A stretch of DNA of 64,000 nt from positions 26,850-90,849 of the forward strand of contig JAFLSE010000008.1 of the NCBI GenBank assembly GCA_022511075.1, in the 5' to 3' direction. This stretch comes from Prevotella sp. (GTDB lineage Bacteria > Bacteroidota > Bacteroidia > Bacteroidales > Bacteroidaceae). This document shows, one piece after another, positions 48,205 through 58,754 of this stretch (positions within the stretch are counted from its first letter, which is position 1; each line of letters begins with the position of its first letter). Position numbers and translations under genes: made by a program. The notes beneath the pieces are model-generated. The model did no database searches and was not told the DNA's origin. It worked only from the letters and a program-made list of their open reading frames with translations.

Positions 48205-50577
48205 TTGAGACGTATGAATAGGAAGTTGACATTGGTTGTGATGTTGTTATGTGTGGCTATGACGACGGTGGCACAAAGTGTAATGCAGGTAGAAGCTGGA
48301 CAATTGCAAGTGAAAGTGGAGTTTTACACGCCAGACATAGTGCATATAGTGAAAGCACCGGCAAACCATAAGTATGTTAAAGAGGGATTGGTGGTGATTG
48401 CAAAGCCACAGGTAGTAGAGGTAAGACGTAAAGGAAACACTATATCAAGCGACTTGCTGACTGTTAATGTAGATACGAAGCATGGAAACATAACCTTTTC
48501 AGACAGCAAAGGACGAGTGTTGCTTTGTGAGAAGGGTGTCAACTTTGAACCTGTGAAAGCAAACGCAGAGGCTGGGGCATATAAGGTAACCCAGGCATTT
48601 GCACTTGACAAGGAAGAGGGTATATATGGATTGGGCACGATACAAGATGGCAGGCTGAACCGCCGTGGTACACACATATTAATGGAGCAGTCGAACTTGC
48701 AGGATTTTCAGAATGTGATACAATCGATAAAAGGATGGGGACTTTTCTGGGATAATTATTCACCTACACAGTTTGACGATGATGCTCAAGGAATGAGATT
48801 TGTCTCGCAGGTGGCTGATTGTGTGGACTACTACTTTATGTTGGGTGGAACTGCTGACGGGGTGGTGGCTAAAATGCGCCATTTGTCGGGCGATGTGCCG
48901 ATGTTTCCGTTGTGGACTTATGGCTATTGGCAGTCTAAAGAGCGATACAAGACGGCAAAGGAGACGCTTGGTATTGTGGAGGAATATCGGCGCAGGCATG
49001 TGCCGTTGGACGGAATAATACAGGACTGGCAGTATTGGGGAAACAACTACCTATGGAATGCCATGGATTTTTTGAGCGAAGACTTTACTGAAGGTAAACG
49101 GATGATAGACAAGGTACACGAAATGAATGCCCATTTTATGATTTCCATTTGGGCAAGTTTCGGACCAATGACCAAGGCATACAAACAACTTGACGAAAAA
49201 GGATTGCTTTTTGATTTTGAGACATGGCCGCAAAGCGGACTGTCTCACATCTGGCCGCCTCGAAAGGATTATCCGTCAGGAGTGCGCGTCTATGATGCTT
49301 TCAGTCAGGAGGCACGCGATATTTATTGGCAGAATCTGAAAAATCTACATAGTTATGGGGTGGACGCATGGTGGATGGATTCCACAGACCCCGATTGTTT
49401 CTATCCAACAGAAGAAGACTATAATCATAAAGCAGGCATAAACGGTACTTGGCGCTCGTTGCGTAACGCCTTTCCGCTGGAAACGGTAAAGGGAGTCTAT
49501 TCAGCCCAACGCAAGGAAACGGATAATAAACGAGTATTCATAATGACACGCTCTGCCTTTGCCGGGCAGCAGCACTATGGCTCTAATATGTGGAGTGGTG
49601 ATATTGCGTCGTCCTGGGATATGCTACGCAAACAAGTGCCTGCGGGACTTAATTTCTCGCTTACGGGCAATCCTAATTTCAATACAGATATAGGAGGTTT
49701 CTTCTGTAATGCTTACAACACTAAAGGTGCTGGCTCTGCTCCAAAGAATCCGCAGTATCAGGAATTGTATGTGAGATGGTTGCAGTATGGATTGTTCTGT
49801 CCTGTGTTTCGAAGCCACGGGGCGGATGCGCCTCGTGAAATATGGCAGTTTGGCGAGAAAGGAGAGCCTGTATACGATGCAATAGAACAGATGATACGAC
49901 TTCGTTATCGTCTCATTCCTTATTTGTACAGCACAGCCTGGCAAGTAACAAGCAACAATGATAGTTATCTGCGTGCGTTGTTCTGCGATTTTGCCAAGGA
50001 CAAGCAAGTATGGGATATGACCGACGAATTTATGTTTGGTCGTGAAATACTTGCAACTCCGATAGTAGAAGCGCAATATACAGAAGAGGAAATAACAAAA
50101 GAAGACATAGAAGTTGACTTTACGACAGAAAAGACTGCAACAAAATATTTGCCCAAGGGTGCAGACTGGTATGACTTTTGGAATAACAAGAAGTATCGTG
50201 GCGGACAAAAGGTGACGTTGCAGACTTCACTAAATCGGGTTCCAATGTTTGTACGTGCCGGCAGCATTCTGCCATTAGGAGAAGAAATGGAGTATGTGGG
50301 ACAGAAAGTTTCGAATAACCTTGAAATACGCATATATCCCGGAGCAGACGGTTCGTTTACTCTTTACGAAGACGAGGGTGACAACTATAACTATGAGCGT
50401 GGTGTATATGCTGTTATTCCGTTTAATTGGGATGATGCCCGACGCGTGCTGACCATCGGCGAAAGGAAAGGCACATATCCTGGTATGCTGATGGCAAGAA
50501 CATTTATAATAGTATTGCCTGATGGCAGCACAAAAGCAGTTGAGTATTCCGGGAGCGAGTTAAAGGTAAAACTATAA
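48205..50577 (+). CDS. Glycoside hydrolase family 31 (alpha-xylosidase/alpha-glucosidase)
   Basis: VDAWWMDSTDPDCF nucleophile region, SGDIASSWDMLRKQVPAGLNFSLTGNPNFNTDIGGF. Confidence 0.94.
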   Translation: MRRMNRKLTLVVMLLCVAMTTVAQSVMQVEAGQLQVKVEFYTPDIVHIVKAPANHKYVKEGLVVIAKPQVVEVRRKGNTISSDLLTVNVDTKHGNITFSDSKGRVLLCEKGVNFEPVKANAEAGAYKVTQAFALDKEEGIYGLGTIQDGRLNRRGTHILMEQSNLQDFQNVIQSIKGWGLFWDNYSPTQFDDDAQGMRFVSQVADCVDYYFMLGGTADGVVAKMRHLSGDVPMFPLWTYGYWQSKERYKTAKETLGIVEEYRRRHVPLDGIIQDWQYWGNNYLWNAMDFLSEDFTEGKRMIDKVHEMNAHFMISIWASFGPMTKAYKQLDEKGLLFDFETWPQSGLSHIWPPRKDYPSGVRVYDAFSQEARDIYWQNLKNLHSYGVDAWWMDSTDPDCFYPTEEDYNHKAGINGTWRSLRNAFPLETVKGVYSAQRKETDNKRVFIMTRSAFAGQQHYGSNMWSGDIASSWDMLRKQVPAGLNFSLTGNPNFNTDIGGFFCNAYNTKGAGSAPKNPQYQELYVRWLQYGLFCPVFRSHGADAPREIWQFGEKGEPVYDAIEQMIRLRYRLIPYLYSTAWQVTSNNDSYLRALFCDFAKDKQVWDMTDEFMFGREILATPIVEAQYTEEEITKEDIEVDFTTEKTATKYLPKGADWYDFWNNKKYRGGQKVTLQTSLNRVPMFVRAGSILPLGEEMEYVGQKVSNNLEIRIYPGADGSFTLYEDEGDNYNYERGVYAVIPFNWDDARRVLTIGERKGTYPGMLMARTFIIVLPDGSTKAVEYSGSELKVKL

Positions 50578-50602
50578 ACATTGATATGACAATCACAATG
50601 CA

Positions 50603-53041
50603 ATGAAGAAAATAATAATAGCATGTCTTGCCTGGCTGGCGATGACGGCAACGGCACAGGAACACAAACTATGGTATGGCAGTCCTGCAACACATTGGTT
50701 AGAGGCATTGCCTGTGGGCAATTCTCATATTGGAGCAATGGTATATGGCGGTACAGCCGTTGAGGAAATACAGTTGAACGAAGAGACTTTCTGGTCGGGT
50801 TCTCCTTACAATAACAACAGTCTGGAGGCAAGGGAGCGTTTGGACGAAGTGCGCAATCTCATTTTTGAGGATAAGGAAAAAGAGGCGCATGCATTGCTTG
50901 ACAAGCATTTTGTGAAAGGTCCACACGGTATGCGCTACCTGCCATTAGGGAGTTTGAAACTATCATTTGATAATGTATCTTCCGTTTCCGACTATCGTCG
51001 TGAATTGAATCTCGGTAATGCTTTGGCTGTCACACGGTATACGGCTAATGGTGTAACCTATGAACGTACGGTCTTTGCCTCGCAGGCCGATAATGCTGTA
51101 ATAGTCCGTATCACGGCAAGCAAGAAAGGCGCACTTAATTTCAACATTGCCTATGACTGCCCTTTGAAATCAGAGCAGAGAGTGAGCGGTAGGCAGTTGA
51201 TAGCTACTGTACACAATGTTGAGCAGGAGGGTATTCCTGGAGCATTGACAGCAGAATGCCGTGTGCAGGTGTCAGCCGACGGTAAAGTTATCGAAAATGC
51301 AAATGGCATCAATGTTGCCAAAGCCACCACAGCTACGCTCTATATTGTTGCTGCAACAAACTATGTCAATTATCACGATGTAAGCGGCAATCCAACAAGC
51401 AGTAATATCAAATCACTTGTTGCTATGCAAGGCAAGTCGTACGGACAGTTGCTTGATGCACATATTAAGAAATATCGTGAACAATACGACCGTGTGACGC
51501 TCTCGCTACCGAAGACGGCAGCTTCCGAATTAGAGACCGATAAACGTTTGGCAGCATTTGCAGACGGAAAGGATATGGATATGGTGTCGCTGATGATGCA
51601 GTATGGGCGCTACTTGCTGATTTCATCATCGCAGCCAGGCGGACAACCAGCCAACCTGCAGGGTGTGTGGAACGATAAGATGAACGCACCATGGGACTCA
51701 AAATACACCATAAACATAAATGCCGAAATGAACTATTGGCCTGCCCTTGTGGGTAATCTCACAGAGACGCAGCAACCTTTGTTCTGCATGATTCGCGACT
51801 TGAGCGAGACAGGTGCTGTTACAGCACGGCAGATGTATGGCTGCGATGGTTGGGTGGCTCACCACAATACTGACCTTTGGCGCATTGCAGGACCTGTGGA
51901 CGGCACAACTTGGGGAATGTTTCCAACTGGTGGTGCGTGGCTTACTACGCATATATGGCAGCACTATCTCTTTACAGGTGACAAGAAGTTCCTTTCCGAC
52001 AACTATGATGTAATGAAAGGAGCGGCAGACTTCTTGCTTACCTATATGCAAGAGCATCCCCGATATGGCTGGCTTATGACTGTGCCCACGGTGTCGCCTG
52101 AGCACGGACCGCAGGGCAAGGGAACCACTGTAACAGCAGGCTCCACAATGGATAACCAGATTGTTTTTGACGTATTAAGTAATGTGTTGCAGGCGGCACA
52201 TACGCTTAGCAAGGACGATGCCTCGCTTGCCGCATTCCGTACAGCCCTTGCCAAGTTGCCTCCTATGCAGATAGGTAGATACGGACAGTTGCAGGAATGG
52301 CTGATAGATGCTGATGACCCGAAAGATGAGCATCGTCACATCTCTCATCTATATGGACTTTATCCTTCGAACCAGATTTCTCCCTATTGCCACCCGGAAC
52401 TGTTCACGGCAGCAGCAAATACACTGCGTCAGCGCGGCGATATGGCTACGGGGTGGAGTCTTGGATGGAAAATAAACTTTTGGGCGCGTATGCTCGACGG
52501 TAACCACGCTTTCCAAATAATTTGCAATATGCTTCACTTGCTGCCTGATGACGGCAAAGTAAAAGACTATCCCAACGGTCGTACTTACCCCAACCTTTTC
52601 GATGCACATCCTCCTTTCCAGATTGACGGTAATTTCGGCTGTGCTGCCGGTGTATGCGAAATGCTTTTGCAGAGCCATGACGGAGCTGTGCACTTGTTGC
52701 CTGCCCTGCCTGATGTTTGGGCAGAGGGTGAGGTAAAGGGATTGTTAGCGCGTGGAGGCTTTACGGTGGATATGGCTTGGAGTGGCGGCATATTGAGGCA
52801 AACAACAATCAAGTCATCCGTTGGCGGAACGCTCCGCTTGCGCTCCTATGTGCCACTGAAAGGTGATGGACTGAAGTTAGCCGAAGGCGAATGCCCCAAT
52901 CTCTTGCTGGCTTCTGCCAACATAAAACAACCATTGAAGTCTGCGGAACTTGATACCTTCGACCTTTTACCTGTTCGCAAAGTATATGAATATGATATAG
53001 AAACTAAGGCTGGACAGACTTATATTTTCACATCGTATTAA
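50603..53041 (+). CDS. Glycoside hydrolase family 95 (alpha-L-fucosidase-type)
   Basis: [71 protein letters not shown]. Confidence 0.94.
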   Translation: MKKIIIACLAWLAMTATAQEHKLWYGSPATHWLEALPVGNSHIGAMVYGGTAVEEIQLNEETFWSGSPYNNNSLEARERLDEVRNLIFEDKEKEAHALLDKHFVKGPHGMRYLPLGSLKLSFDNVSSVSDYRRELNLGNALAVTRYTANGVTYERTVFASQADNAVIVRITASKKGALNFNIAYDCPLKSEQRVSGRQLIATVHNVEQEGIPGALTAECRVQVSADGKVIENANGINVAKATTATLYIVAATNYVNYHDVSGNPTSSNIKSLVAMQGKSYGQLLDAHIKKYREQYDRVTLSLPKTAASELETDKRLAAFADGKDMDMVSLMMQYGRYLLISSSQPGGQPANLQGVWNDKMNAPWDSKYTININAEMNYWPALVGNLTETQQPLFCMIRDLSETGAVTARQMYGCDGWVAHHNTDLWRIAGPVDGTTWGMFPTGGAWLTTHIWQHYLFTGDKKFLSDNYDVMKGAADFLLTYMQEHPRYGWLMTVPTVSPEHGPQGKGTTVTAGSTMDNQIVFDVLSNVLQAAHTLSKDDASLAAFRTALAKLPPMQIGRYGQLQEWLIDADDPKDEHRHISHLYGLYPSNQISPYCHPELFTAAANTLRQRGDMATGWSLGWKINFWARMLDGNHAFQIICNMLHLLPDDGKVKDYPNGRTYPNLFDAHPPFQIDGNFGCAAGVCEMLLQSHDGAVHLLPALPDVWAEGEVKGLLARGGFTVDMAWSGGILRQTTIKSSVGGTLRLRSYVPLKGDGLKLAEGECPNLLLASANIKQPLKSAELDTFDLLPVRKVYEYDIETKAGQTYIFTSY

Positions 53042-53081
53042 TAAAAAACGTTTTATTATTTTACAAAAAGACAATTTCTCT

Positions 53082-53121
53082 GGCGGTTGTTACATAAGCA
53101 AATATTTCTGTAACAACCGCC
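53082..53121. repeat. Perfect 13-bp inverted repeat abutting the GH43 promoter
   Basis: GGCGGTTGTTACA (53082-53094) / TGTAACAACCGCC (53109-53121); -7 box TAACTTTG at 53147-53154. Confidence 0.85.
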
Positions 53122-53183
53122 TGTTGTAATTATGAAAGATTATTTTTAACTTTGCATTCGTAAAACAAACCGAACTTTAAATT

Positions 53184-54821
53184 TTGATGAAAAGATTTGC
53201 GTTCCTTGCCTCATTTCTGTTTGTGAGTATGCTTGCAGCATTAGCACAGACGAAAGACGATGCACGTTTTGTGGATAATCCAATGCTTTGGGCAGATGTA
53301 CCCGACCCTGATGTAATAAGGGTTGGCAACTATTTCTATATGGTGTCCACAACGATGCACCTCATGCCGGGAACGCCGATAATGAAGTCGAAGGACTTGG
53401 CGAATTGGGAAGTGGTTGGCTATGTATATGACAGGCTGACAGACTCGCCGAAATATGATATGAAAGATGGCACAGTTTACGGACGAGGTCAGTGGGCTAC
53501 ATCGCTGAAATATCATAATGGGAAATTCTATGTGCTTTTTGCGCCAAACGAGGCAGGAAAAATGGGTGATACATATATATATAGTACGGAAGACCCTGCA
53601 AAAGAGTGGACATTGGTGTCAAGGCTCAGGCATTTTCACGACGCATCCTTGTTTTTCGACGATGACGGAAGAGTGTACGTAATATACGGCACAGGACAAA
53701 TGGCGGAACTTAAGCCCGACTTATCTGGTGTTATAGATGGCTCGGACACAATGCTCTTTAAGCGCGAAAAAGACGAGACGGGACTGTTGGAAGGCAGCAG
53801 AATGATAAAACACAATGGCAGATACTACCTATTGATGATATCTCATGTGTGGGCTCCCGGTCGTCATCGCCGTGAGGTGTGCTATCGTGCCGACAATATA
53901 CACGGACCTTATGAGAAGCAAGTAATATTACAAGCTGACTTTGGCGGATTTCCATACGTTGGGCAAGGCACTATTGTAGACTCGAAAGACGGCGACTGGT
54001 ATGGAATAATATTCCAAGACCGTGGTGGAGTGGGGCGTATACTCACTGTAATGCCATGCCGCTGGATTGACGGATGGCCTATGCTGGGCGATGAGGAAGG
54101 AAAAATTCCTCCAAGAATGCGCCGTGTTGTGAGCGGAGAGAAGGACATTCCATTCGTCGTAAGCGACGACTTTGACAATAAAAAACTTGATATCCACTGG
54201 CAATGGAATCATAATCCTATAAACGATGCATGGTCACTTACAGAACGTCCGGGATTTTTGCGACTAAAGACAAACCGAGTAGTGCCGACAATATATGAAG
54301 CACCGAATACACTGACGCAGCGTATGGAAGGACCGCAATGCTCGGCATGGGTGTTACTCGACGTTTCGCATCTAAAAGATGGTGACTGCGCAGGATTTGC
54401 AGCATTCAATGGCGACTCTGGTGTGCTGACGATAAAGAAAGAGGGTAAAAAACTTGTGCTGTCAATGTCAGAACAATCGGTGAGCCTTACAGAAGAAGAT
54501 AAGCGCGTGAATGGTGTTGAGACAAAGGTTATAGAGAGTGTGCCGCTGAAACAAAACAAGGTGTGGCTGCGCATAGACGGCGATTTCCGTGCCTTGAACG
54601 CACAAGGTGGAGGCATTGCGGCAGGACGTGATACTGCCACGTTCCACTACAGCCTTGACGGTGAACAATGGATAAAGATAGGCTCTGACTATAAGATGAT
54701 TTTCGACTACCGCCGTTTCTTTATGGGTACAAAGTTTGCAATATTCTGTTATGCTACGAAAAAGACAGGCGGATATGTTGACGTTGACGAATTTAGATAT
54801 TATAAAATGAGAATGCCATGA
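53184..54821 (+). CDS. Glycoside hydrolase family 43 (xylosidase/arabinofuranosidase) with C-terminal concanavalin-like domain
   Basis: NPMLWADVPDPDVIRVGNYFYMVSTTMHLMPGTPIMKSKDL; HDASLFFDDDGRVYVIYGTG. Confidence 0.93.
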   Translation: MMKRFAFLASFLFVSMLAALAQTKDDARFVDNPMLWADVPDPDVIRVGNYFYMVSTTMHLMPGTPIMKSKDLANWEVVGYVYDRLTDSPKYDMKDGTVYGRGQWATSLKYHNGKFYVLFAPNEAGKMGDTYIYSTEDPAKEWTLVSRLRHFHDASLFFDDDGRVYVIYGTGQMAELKPDLSGVIDGSDTMLFKREKDETGLLEGSRMIKHNGRYYLLMISHVWAPGRHRREVCYRADNIHGPYEKQVILQADFGGFPYVGQGTIVDSKDGDWYGIIFQDRGGVGRILTVMPCRWIDGWPMLGDEEGKIPPRMRRVVSGEKDIPFVVSDDFDNKKLDIHWQWNHNPINDAWSLTERPGFLRLKTNRVVPTIYEAPNTLTQRMEGPQCSAWVLLDVSHLKDGDCAGFAAFNGDSGVLTIKKEGKKLVLSMSEQSVSLTEEDKRVNGVETKVIESVPLKQNKVWLRIDGDFRALNAQGGGIAAGRDTATFHYSLDGEQWIKIGSDYKMIFDYRRFFMGTKFAIFCYATKKTGGYVDVDEFRYYKMRMP

Positions 54822-54866
54822 AATTTTGTTTTTAGTATTAGTGCATATATTTGGTAGTTTGTTTGT

Positions 54867-54908
54867 AGTCGCCGTTGCCCAAGAGACGTTTTGGAAGCAA
54901 CGGCGACT
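54867..54908. terminator. Terminator hairpin between convergent GH43 and CYTH genes
   Basis: AGTCGCCGTTGC...GCAACGGCGACT 12-bp perfect stem with inner CCAA/TTGG, then tttgattgtctttt. Confidence 0.75.
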
Positions 54909-54938
54909 TTGATTGTCTTTTAAAAAAGTCGGTTGTTT

Positions 54939-55409
54939 TCAAACGGAATAGGGATATTGCCGTAGATGTGAGTTGTAATAGCGACGGTCGCCTGTCACTT
55001 CCTTTCCTATAAAGGCTGGCTTTTCAAATGCTTCGTCTTCACTTTGCAACTCTACTTCCGCCATTACAAGACCTTCGTTGTCGCCATAGAATTCGTCTAC
55101 CTCGAATGTGTGTGTGCCTGACTTTACGAGATAGCGCGTCTTGTCTATTATGCCCGGTTCGCAGAGCAGAAAAAGATGCTCCGCCTCGTCAAGCGTTATC
55201 TCTTTCTCAAACTCATAGCGGCTGAGGCCTGCGGCATTGGAAGGTCCTTTAATGGTAAGATATGCCTTGCTGCCACGAGTGCGCACACGAATGGTCTTAC
55301 CTCCCGTGCTGCAAAGGTAGCCCTGCTTAATCCTGTCACACGAAAATGCTTGGCTCTTGTAATCGGAGCCAAGCACAAGGAATTTGCGTTCTATCTCAAG
55401 TCCGCTCAT
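54939..55409 (-). CDS. CYTH-domain protein (start corrected to Met 55409)
   Basis: MSGLEIERKFLV, IRVRTRGSKAYLTIKGPS, YEFEKEI, EVDEFYGDNEGLVMAEVEL. Confidence 0.93.
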   Translation of the reverse strand: MSGLEIERKFLVLGSDYKSQAFSCDRIKQGYLCSTGGKTIRVRTRGSKAYLTIKGPSNAAGLSRYEFEKEITLDEAEHLFLLCEPGIIDKTRYLVKSGTHTFEVDEFYGDNEGLVMAEVELQSEDEAFEKPAFIGKEVTGDRRYYNSHLRQYPYSV

Positions 55410-55555
55410 GACATCATCATGAAAGTCCAGCACATGAAAATGACACCTAATGCCACCAACACGCCAATAATCCATTTCACGACGTTTCTTCCCTCCTGTT
55501 CCTGCTTTGCAGCGTATGCCGCACGCTTGGGATTGTTGTTCTTTTTCTTGCTCAT
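55406..55555 (-). CDS. 49-aa single-TM protein, missing from ORF track, ATGA-overlaps the CYTH gene
   Basis: Hand translation: MSKKKNNNPKRAAYAAKQEQEGRNVVKWIIGVLVALGVIFMCWTFMMMS*; 4-bp overlap with CYTH start. Confidence 0.82.
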   Translation of the reverse strand: MSKKKNNNPKRAAYAAKQEQEGRNVVKWIIGVLVALGVIFMCWTFMMMS

Positions 55556-55586
55556 AGTCTTTATGTTTTATTTAGTTTTGGTTTAT

Positions 55587-56708
55587 TTAATCTTCATCAA
55601 CCACGGGGAATTCCATAAGATATGCCTTTATGAAGTCGTCAATCTTGCCGTTCATCACACCGTCAACATCTGTGGTCTGATAGTTGGTGCGATGGTCTTT
55701 CACACGGCGGTCGTCGAACACATACGAACGTATCTGACTACCCCACTCTATCTTTTTCTTTCCTGCCTCAATCTTTGCCTGTGCCTCAAGGCGCTTTTTC
55801 ATTGCCCTGTCATAAAGTTGCGACTTGAGCAGGCGCATGGCATTGTTGCGGTTTTCAAGTTGCTTGCGGCTCTCGGTATTTTCTATCAGTATTTCTTCTT
55901 CCTCACCTGTGTCGGGATCTACATACTGATAGCGCAGGCGTACACCCGTCTCCACCTTATTAACGTTCTGACCACCGGCACCACCAGAGCGGAACAAATC
56001 CCAACTAACCTTCGATGGGTCTACGAACACCTCTATGGTATCGTCCACAAGCGGCGACACGAACACCGAAGCGAAACTTGTCATACGTTTTCCCTGAGCA
56101 TTGAATGGCGACACGCGCACAAGGCGATGTACACCGTTCTCGCTCTTCAGATAGCCGTAGGCATATTCGCCACCTTCTATCTGCATAGTGACGCTTTTTA
56201 TTCCAGCCTCGTCGCCTTCCTGAATATTGCTTATCGTTACCTTATGCCCCTTTGCTTCTGCCCAGCGCATATAAAGGCGCATGAGCATTGAAGCCCAGTC
56301 TTGGCTCTCCGTTCCGCCGGCACCGCTGTTTATCTTCAGCACGCAGTCCATAGGGTCTTCCTTTTGGCGTAGCATGTTTTGGAGTTCCAAGTTCTCTATT
56401 GCCTCCACTGCCTTGCGATAATCTTCGTCTACTTCCTCTTCCGTTACCATCTCTTCCTTGTAGAAATCGAAAGCCAACTGTAGCTCATCAGCAGCGGTGC
56501 GTACTTCGTTATATCCGTCAATCCAGCGCTTTATTGCCTTTACCTTCTTCATCTGCTCCTCGGCACGTTTCGGGTCGTCCCAGAAGTCGGGAGCTTGCGT
56601 GCGAAGGTCTTCTTCCTCAAATTCTATTTTCTTCTTGTCTATCTCCAAATACTTGTAGAGTGCATCGGCACGCTCCAAAATATCCTTTAGTTGGTCTGAT
56701 GTAATCAT
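55587..56708 (-). CDS. prfB: Peptide chain release factor 2
   Basis: FRSGGAGGQNVNKVETGVRLRYQ GGQ motif; continuous frame. Confidence 0.97.
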   Translation of the reverse strand: MITSDQLKDILERADALYKYLEIDKKKIEFEEEDLRTQAPDFWDDPKRAEEQMKKVKAIKRWIDGYNEVRTAADELQLAFDFYKEEMVTEEEVDEDYRKAVEAIENLELQNMLRQKEDPMDCVLKINSGAGGTESQDWASMLMRLYMRWAEAKGHKVTISNIQEGDEAGIKSVTMQIEGGEYAYGYLKSENGVHRLVRVSPFNAQGKRMTSFASVFVSPLVDDTIEVFVDPSKVSWDLFRSGGAGGQNVNKVETGVRLRYQYVDPDTGEEEEILIENTESRKQLENRNNAMRLLKSQLYDRAMKKRLEAQAKIEAGKKKIEWGSQIRSYVFDDRRVKDHRTNYQTTDVDGVMNGKIDDFIKAYLMEFPVVDED

Positions 56709-56711
56709 CTT

Positions 56712-58532
56712 TTACTCTTCGTACATTTTATCTATTATTGCCTTGTATCGTTCGTTCACTATGCGGCGGCGGAGTTTCAGGGTGTTCGTCAGTTCTCCGC
56801 TTTCCATAGTGAAGGCATTGGGCAGTATGGTGAAACGTTTTATCCGTTCATAGTTTGCCAACTGCTGCTGCAGGGTGTCTATGCGCTCGGCAAGCATCTT
56901 GTTTATTTTCGGGTTGGCGCACAATTCCTCACGGTTCTCAAAAGGAATGCCATACTCCCGTGCAAACTCCTCAAGCAGTACGTATGTGGGTACTATCAGT
57001 GCAGATACAAACTTGCGCTCGTCGGCAATGAGGCACACTTGGTCTATATATTTGTCAACAAGCAGTTTAGACTCTATCATCTGCGGTGCTATATACTTGC
57101 CGTTACTTGTCTTAAAGAGGTCTTTTATGCGCTCCGTGAGATAAAGTTCTCCATCCTTGAAATAACCGCTGTCGCCAGTATGGAAAAAGCCATCGGCATC
57201 AAATGCCTGCTTGTTAAGGTCGGGGCGGTTGTAATATCCGGGAGTTATAGTCTCGCCACGCAGCAGCACTTCTCCCTCTTCGCTAATCTTCACTTCGATG
57301 TTGAACATCGGGCGACCCACCGAGCCTATCGTGGTAACGTCATACAAATGGTCATTGCTCACGGTGGCAAGGCTCTCGGTCAAGCCATAACCCACCATCA
57401 TGTTAAGTCCTATAGAATGAACAAACTCCTCTACGTGAGGCGACACCGTTGCACCTGCCGTGGGGAAGAAATTAGGATTCTCCAATCCGAGTTCCTTGCG
57501 TATGAGGCTGAACACCGTCTTGTTCAGAAACTCATATTCGAGATGCAGCGCCATAGGCGGCCGCTTGCCTCGCATCACATAGTCAACATTGTGGCGCTTG
57601 CCTACTTCCAAAGCATGTATGAAGAACTTGCGCTTGAAACTGTTGGCTTTTTCCATCTTGTCCTGCACGGCAATGTAAACCTTTTCCCAGAAACGAGGCA
57701 CCGAGCACATACACGTGGGGTGTGTCTCGCGCATCGACTGCTGCACCCTGCGAGGGTCGGTGTTTATAATAAGTGTGCTACCCTCTGATATGCAGAGCAT
57801 AGTCCATCCCTTTTCAAATATATGGGCGTATGGCAGGAAGTTCAACACACGGTCCTTGTCGCTTATCCAGCGTATGCCCTTGTGGTTGCCTTCCATTGCA
57901 GCACGGTACTGCGAGTGGAGCAGCATCACTCCCTTGCTGTCGCCCGTAGTACCACTGGTGTACAGAATGCTTGCCATCTCATCGTAGCGTGCCTCCCTGC
58001 TTAGCGCCTCTACCTCACTCTGACGTGGGAAGCCGTTGCCGAGCGCAAGGAAGTCGTCGAAATACATGGCATGGGATGCACAACGCGACAACTGTACGTT
58101 GCGGTCGAACACCACAATCTTCTCCAGCGTAGGGCAGAGCGAAAGCACACGGCACGCCTTGTCATACTGGTCCTGTTCGCCAACAAACACAATGCGCACC
58201 TTGGCATCGTTTATCATAAACTGTATCTGCTGTTCACTGCTTGTAGCATAGAATGGAATGGGCACAGCCCTCACGCCCCATGCACCAAACTCACAAAACA
58301 AGTATTGTGCACAGTTTTGAGAGAACACAGCCACATTCTCTTGTGGTTTCACGCAGAGATTGAGCAAAGCATTGCTTACCAACTTCACGTTGTGAGAAAA
58401 CTTGTTCCACGACATTGACTTCCATGTTTCACTGCCAAAATCCTGATAGACAAGTGCCTCACGTTCGCCGTATTTCTTTGCCTGCTCGTGTACTAAAATA
58501 GAAAAATGACATTCTGTCTGCATATTGACCAA
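56712..58532 (-). CDS. AMP-dependent synthetase/ligase (long-chain acyl-CoA synthetase-like)
   Basis: ASILYTSGTTGDSKGVMLLH, GYGLTESLATVS, FFHTGDSGYF. Confidence 0.94.
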   Translation of the reverse strand: MVNMQTECHFSILVHEQAKKYGEREALVYQDFGSETWKSMSWNKFSHNVKLVSNALLNLCVKPQENVAVFSQNCAQYLFCEFGAWGVRAVPIPFYATSSEQQIQFMINDAKVRIVFVGEQDQYDKACRVLSLCPTLEKIVVFDRNVQLSRCASHAMYFDDFLALGNGFPRQSEVEALSREARYDEMASILYTSGTTGDSKGVMLLHSQYRAAMEGNHKGIRWISDKDRVLNFLPYAHIFEKGWTMLCISEGSTLIINTDPRRVQQSMRETHPTCMCSVPRFWEKVYIAVQDKMEKANSFKRKFFIHALEVGKRHNVDYVMRGKRPPMALHLEYEFLNKTVFSLIRKELGLENPNFFPTAGATVSPHVEEFVHSIGLNMMVGYGLTESLATVSNDHLYDVTTIGSVGRPMFNIEVKISEEGEVLLRGETITPGYYNRPDLNKQAFDADGFFHTGDSGYFKDGELYLTERIKDLFKTSNGKYIAPQMIESKLLVDKYIDQVCLIADERKFVSALIVPTYVLLEEFAREYGIPFENREELCANPKINKMLAERIDTLQQQLANYERIKRFTILPNAFTMESGELTNTLKLRRRIVNERYKAIIDKMYEE

Positions 58533-58712
58533 TTAAAATATTTTATGCAAAAATACATCTTTTTTTTGAATGCACAAAGAAAAAAAGAAAAAAATTGCTA
58601 TCTTAGCGGACAAAACGAACACACCGACAAAATGTCGACAACTACAACAAATGTATTTTGTTAATAAAACGTAAGTTCAATTAATAAATTTGCATAGTTG
58701 TATAAAAATATG

Positions 58713-58720
58713 TACATTTG
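58713..58720 (+). promoter_or_regulatory. -7 box TACATTTG for the histidine kinase
   Basis: Lies inside the listed ORF, so start should be downstream (ATG 58755). Confidence 0.6.
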
Positions 58721-58754
58721 CAACAAAAACAAACTACATATAAATATTTATATC

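Noticed and set aside
55176-56291. 371-aa plus-strand ORF
   Set aside because: Antisense to CYTH, the small membrane protein and prfB; composition typical of shadow ORFs.
55587-56708. Possible programmed +1 frameshift in prfB
   Set aside because: The frame is continuous from MITSDQLKDILERADALYKYLEIDKK onward with no in-frame stop, so no frameshift is needed.
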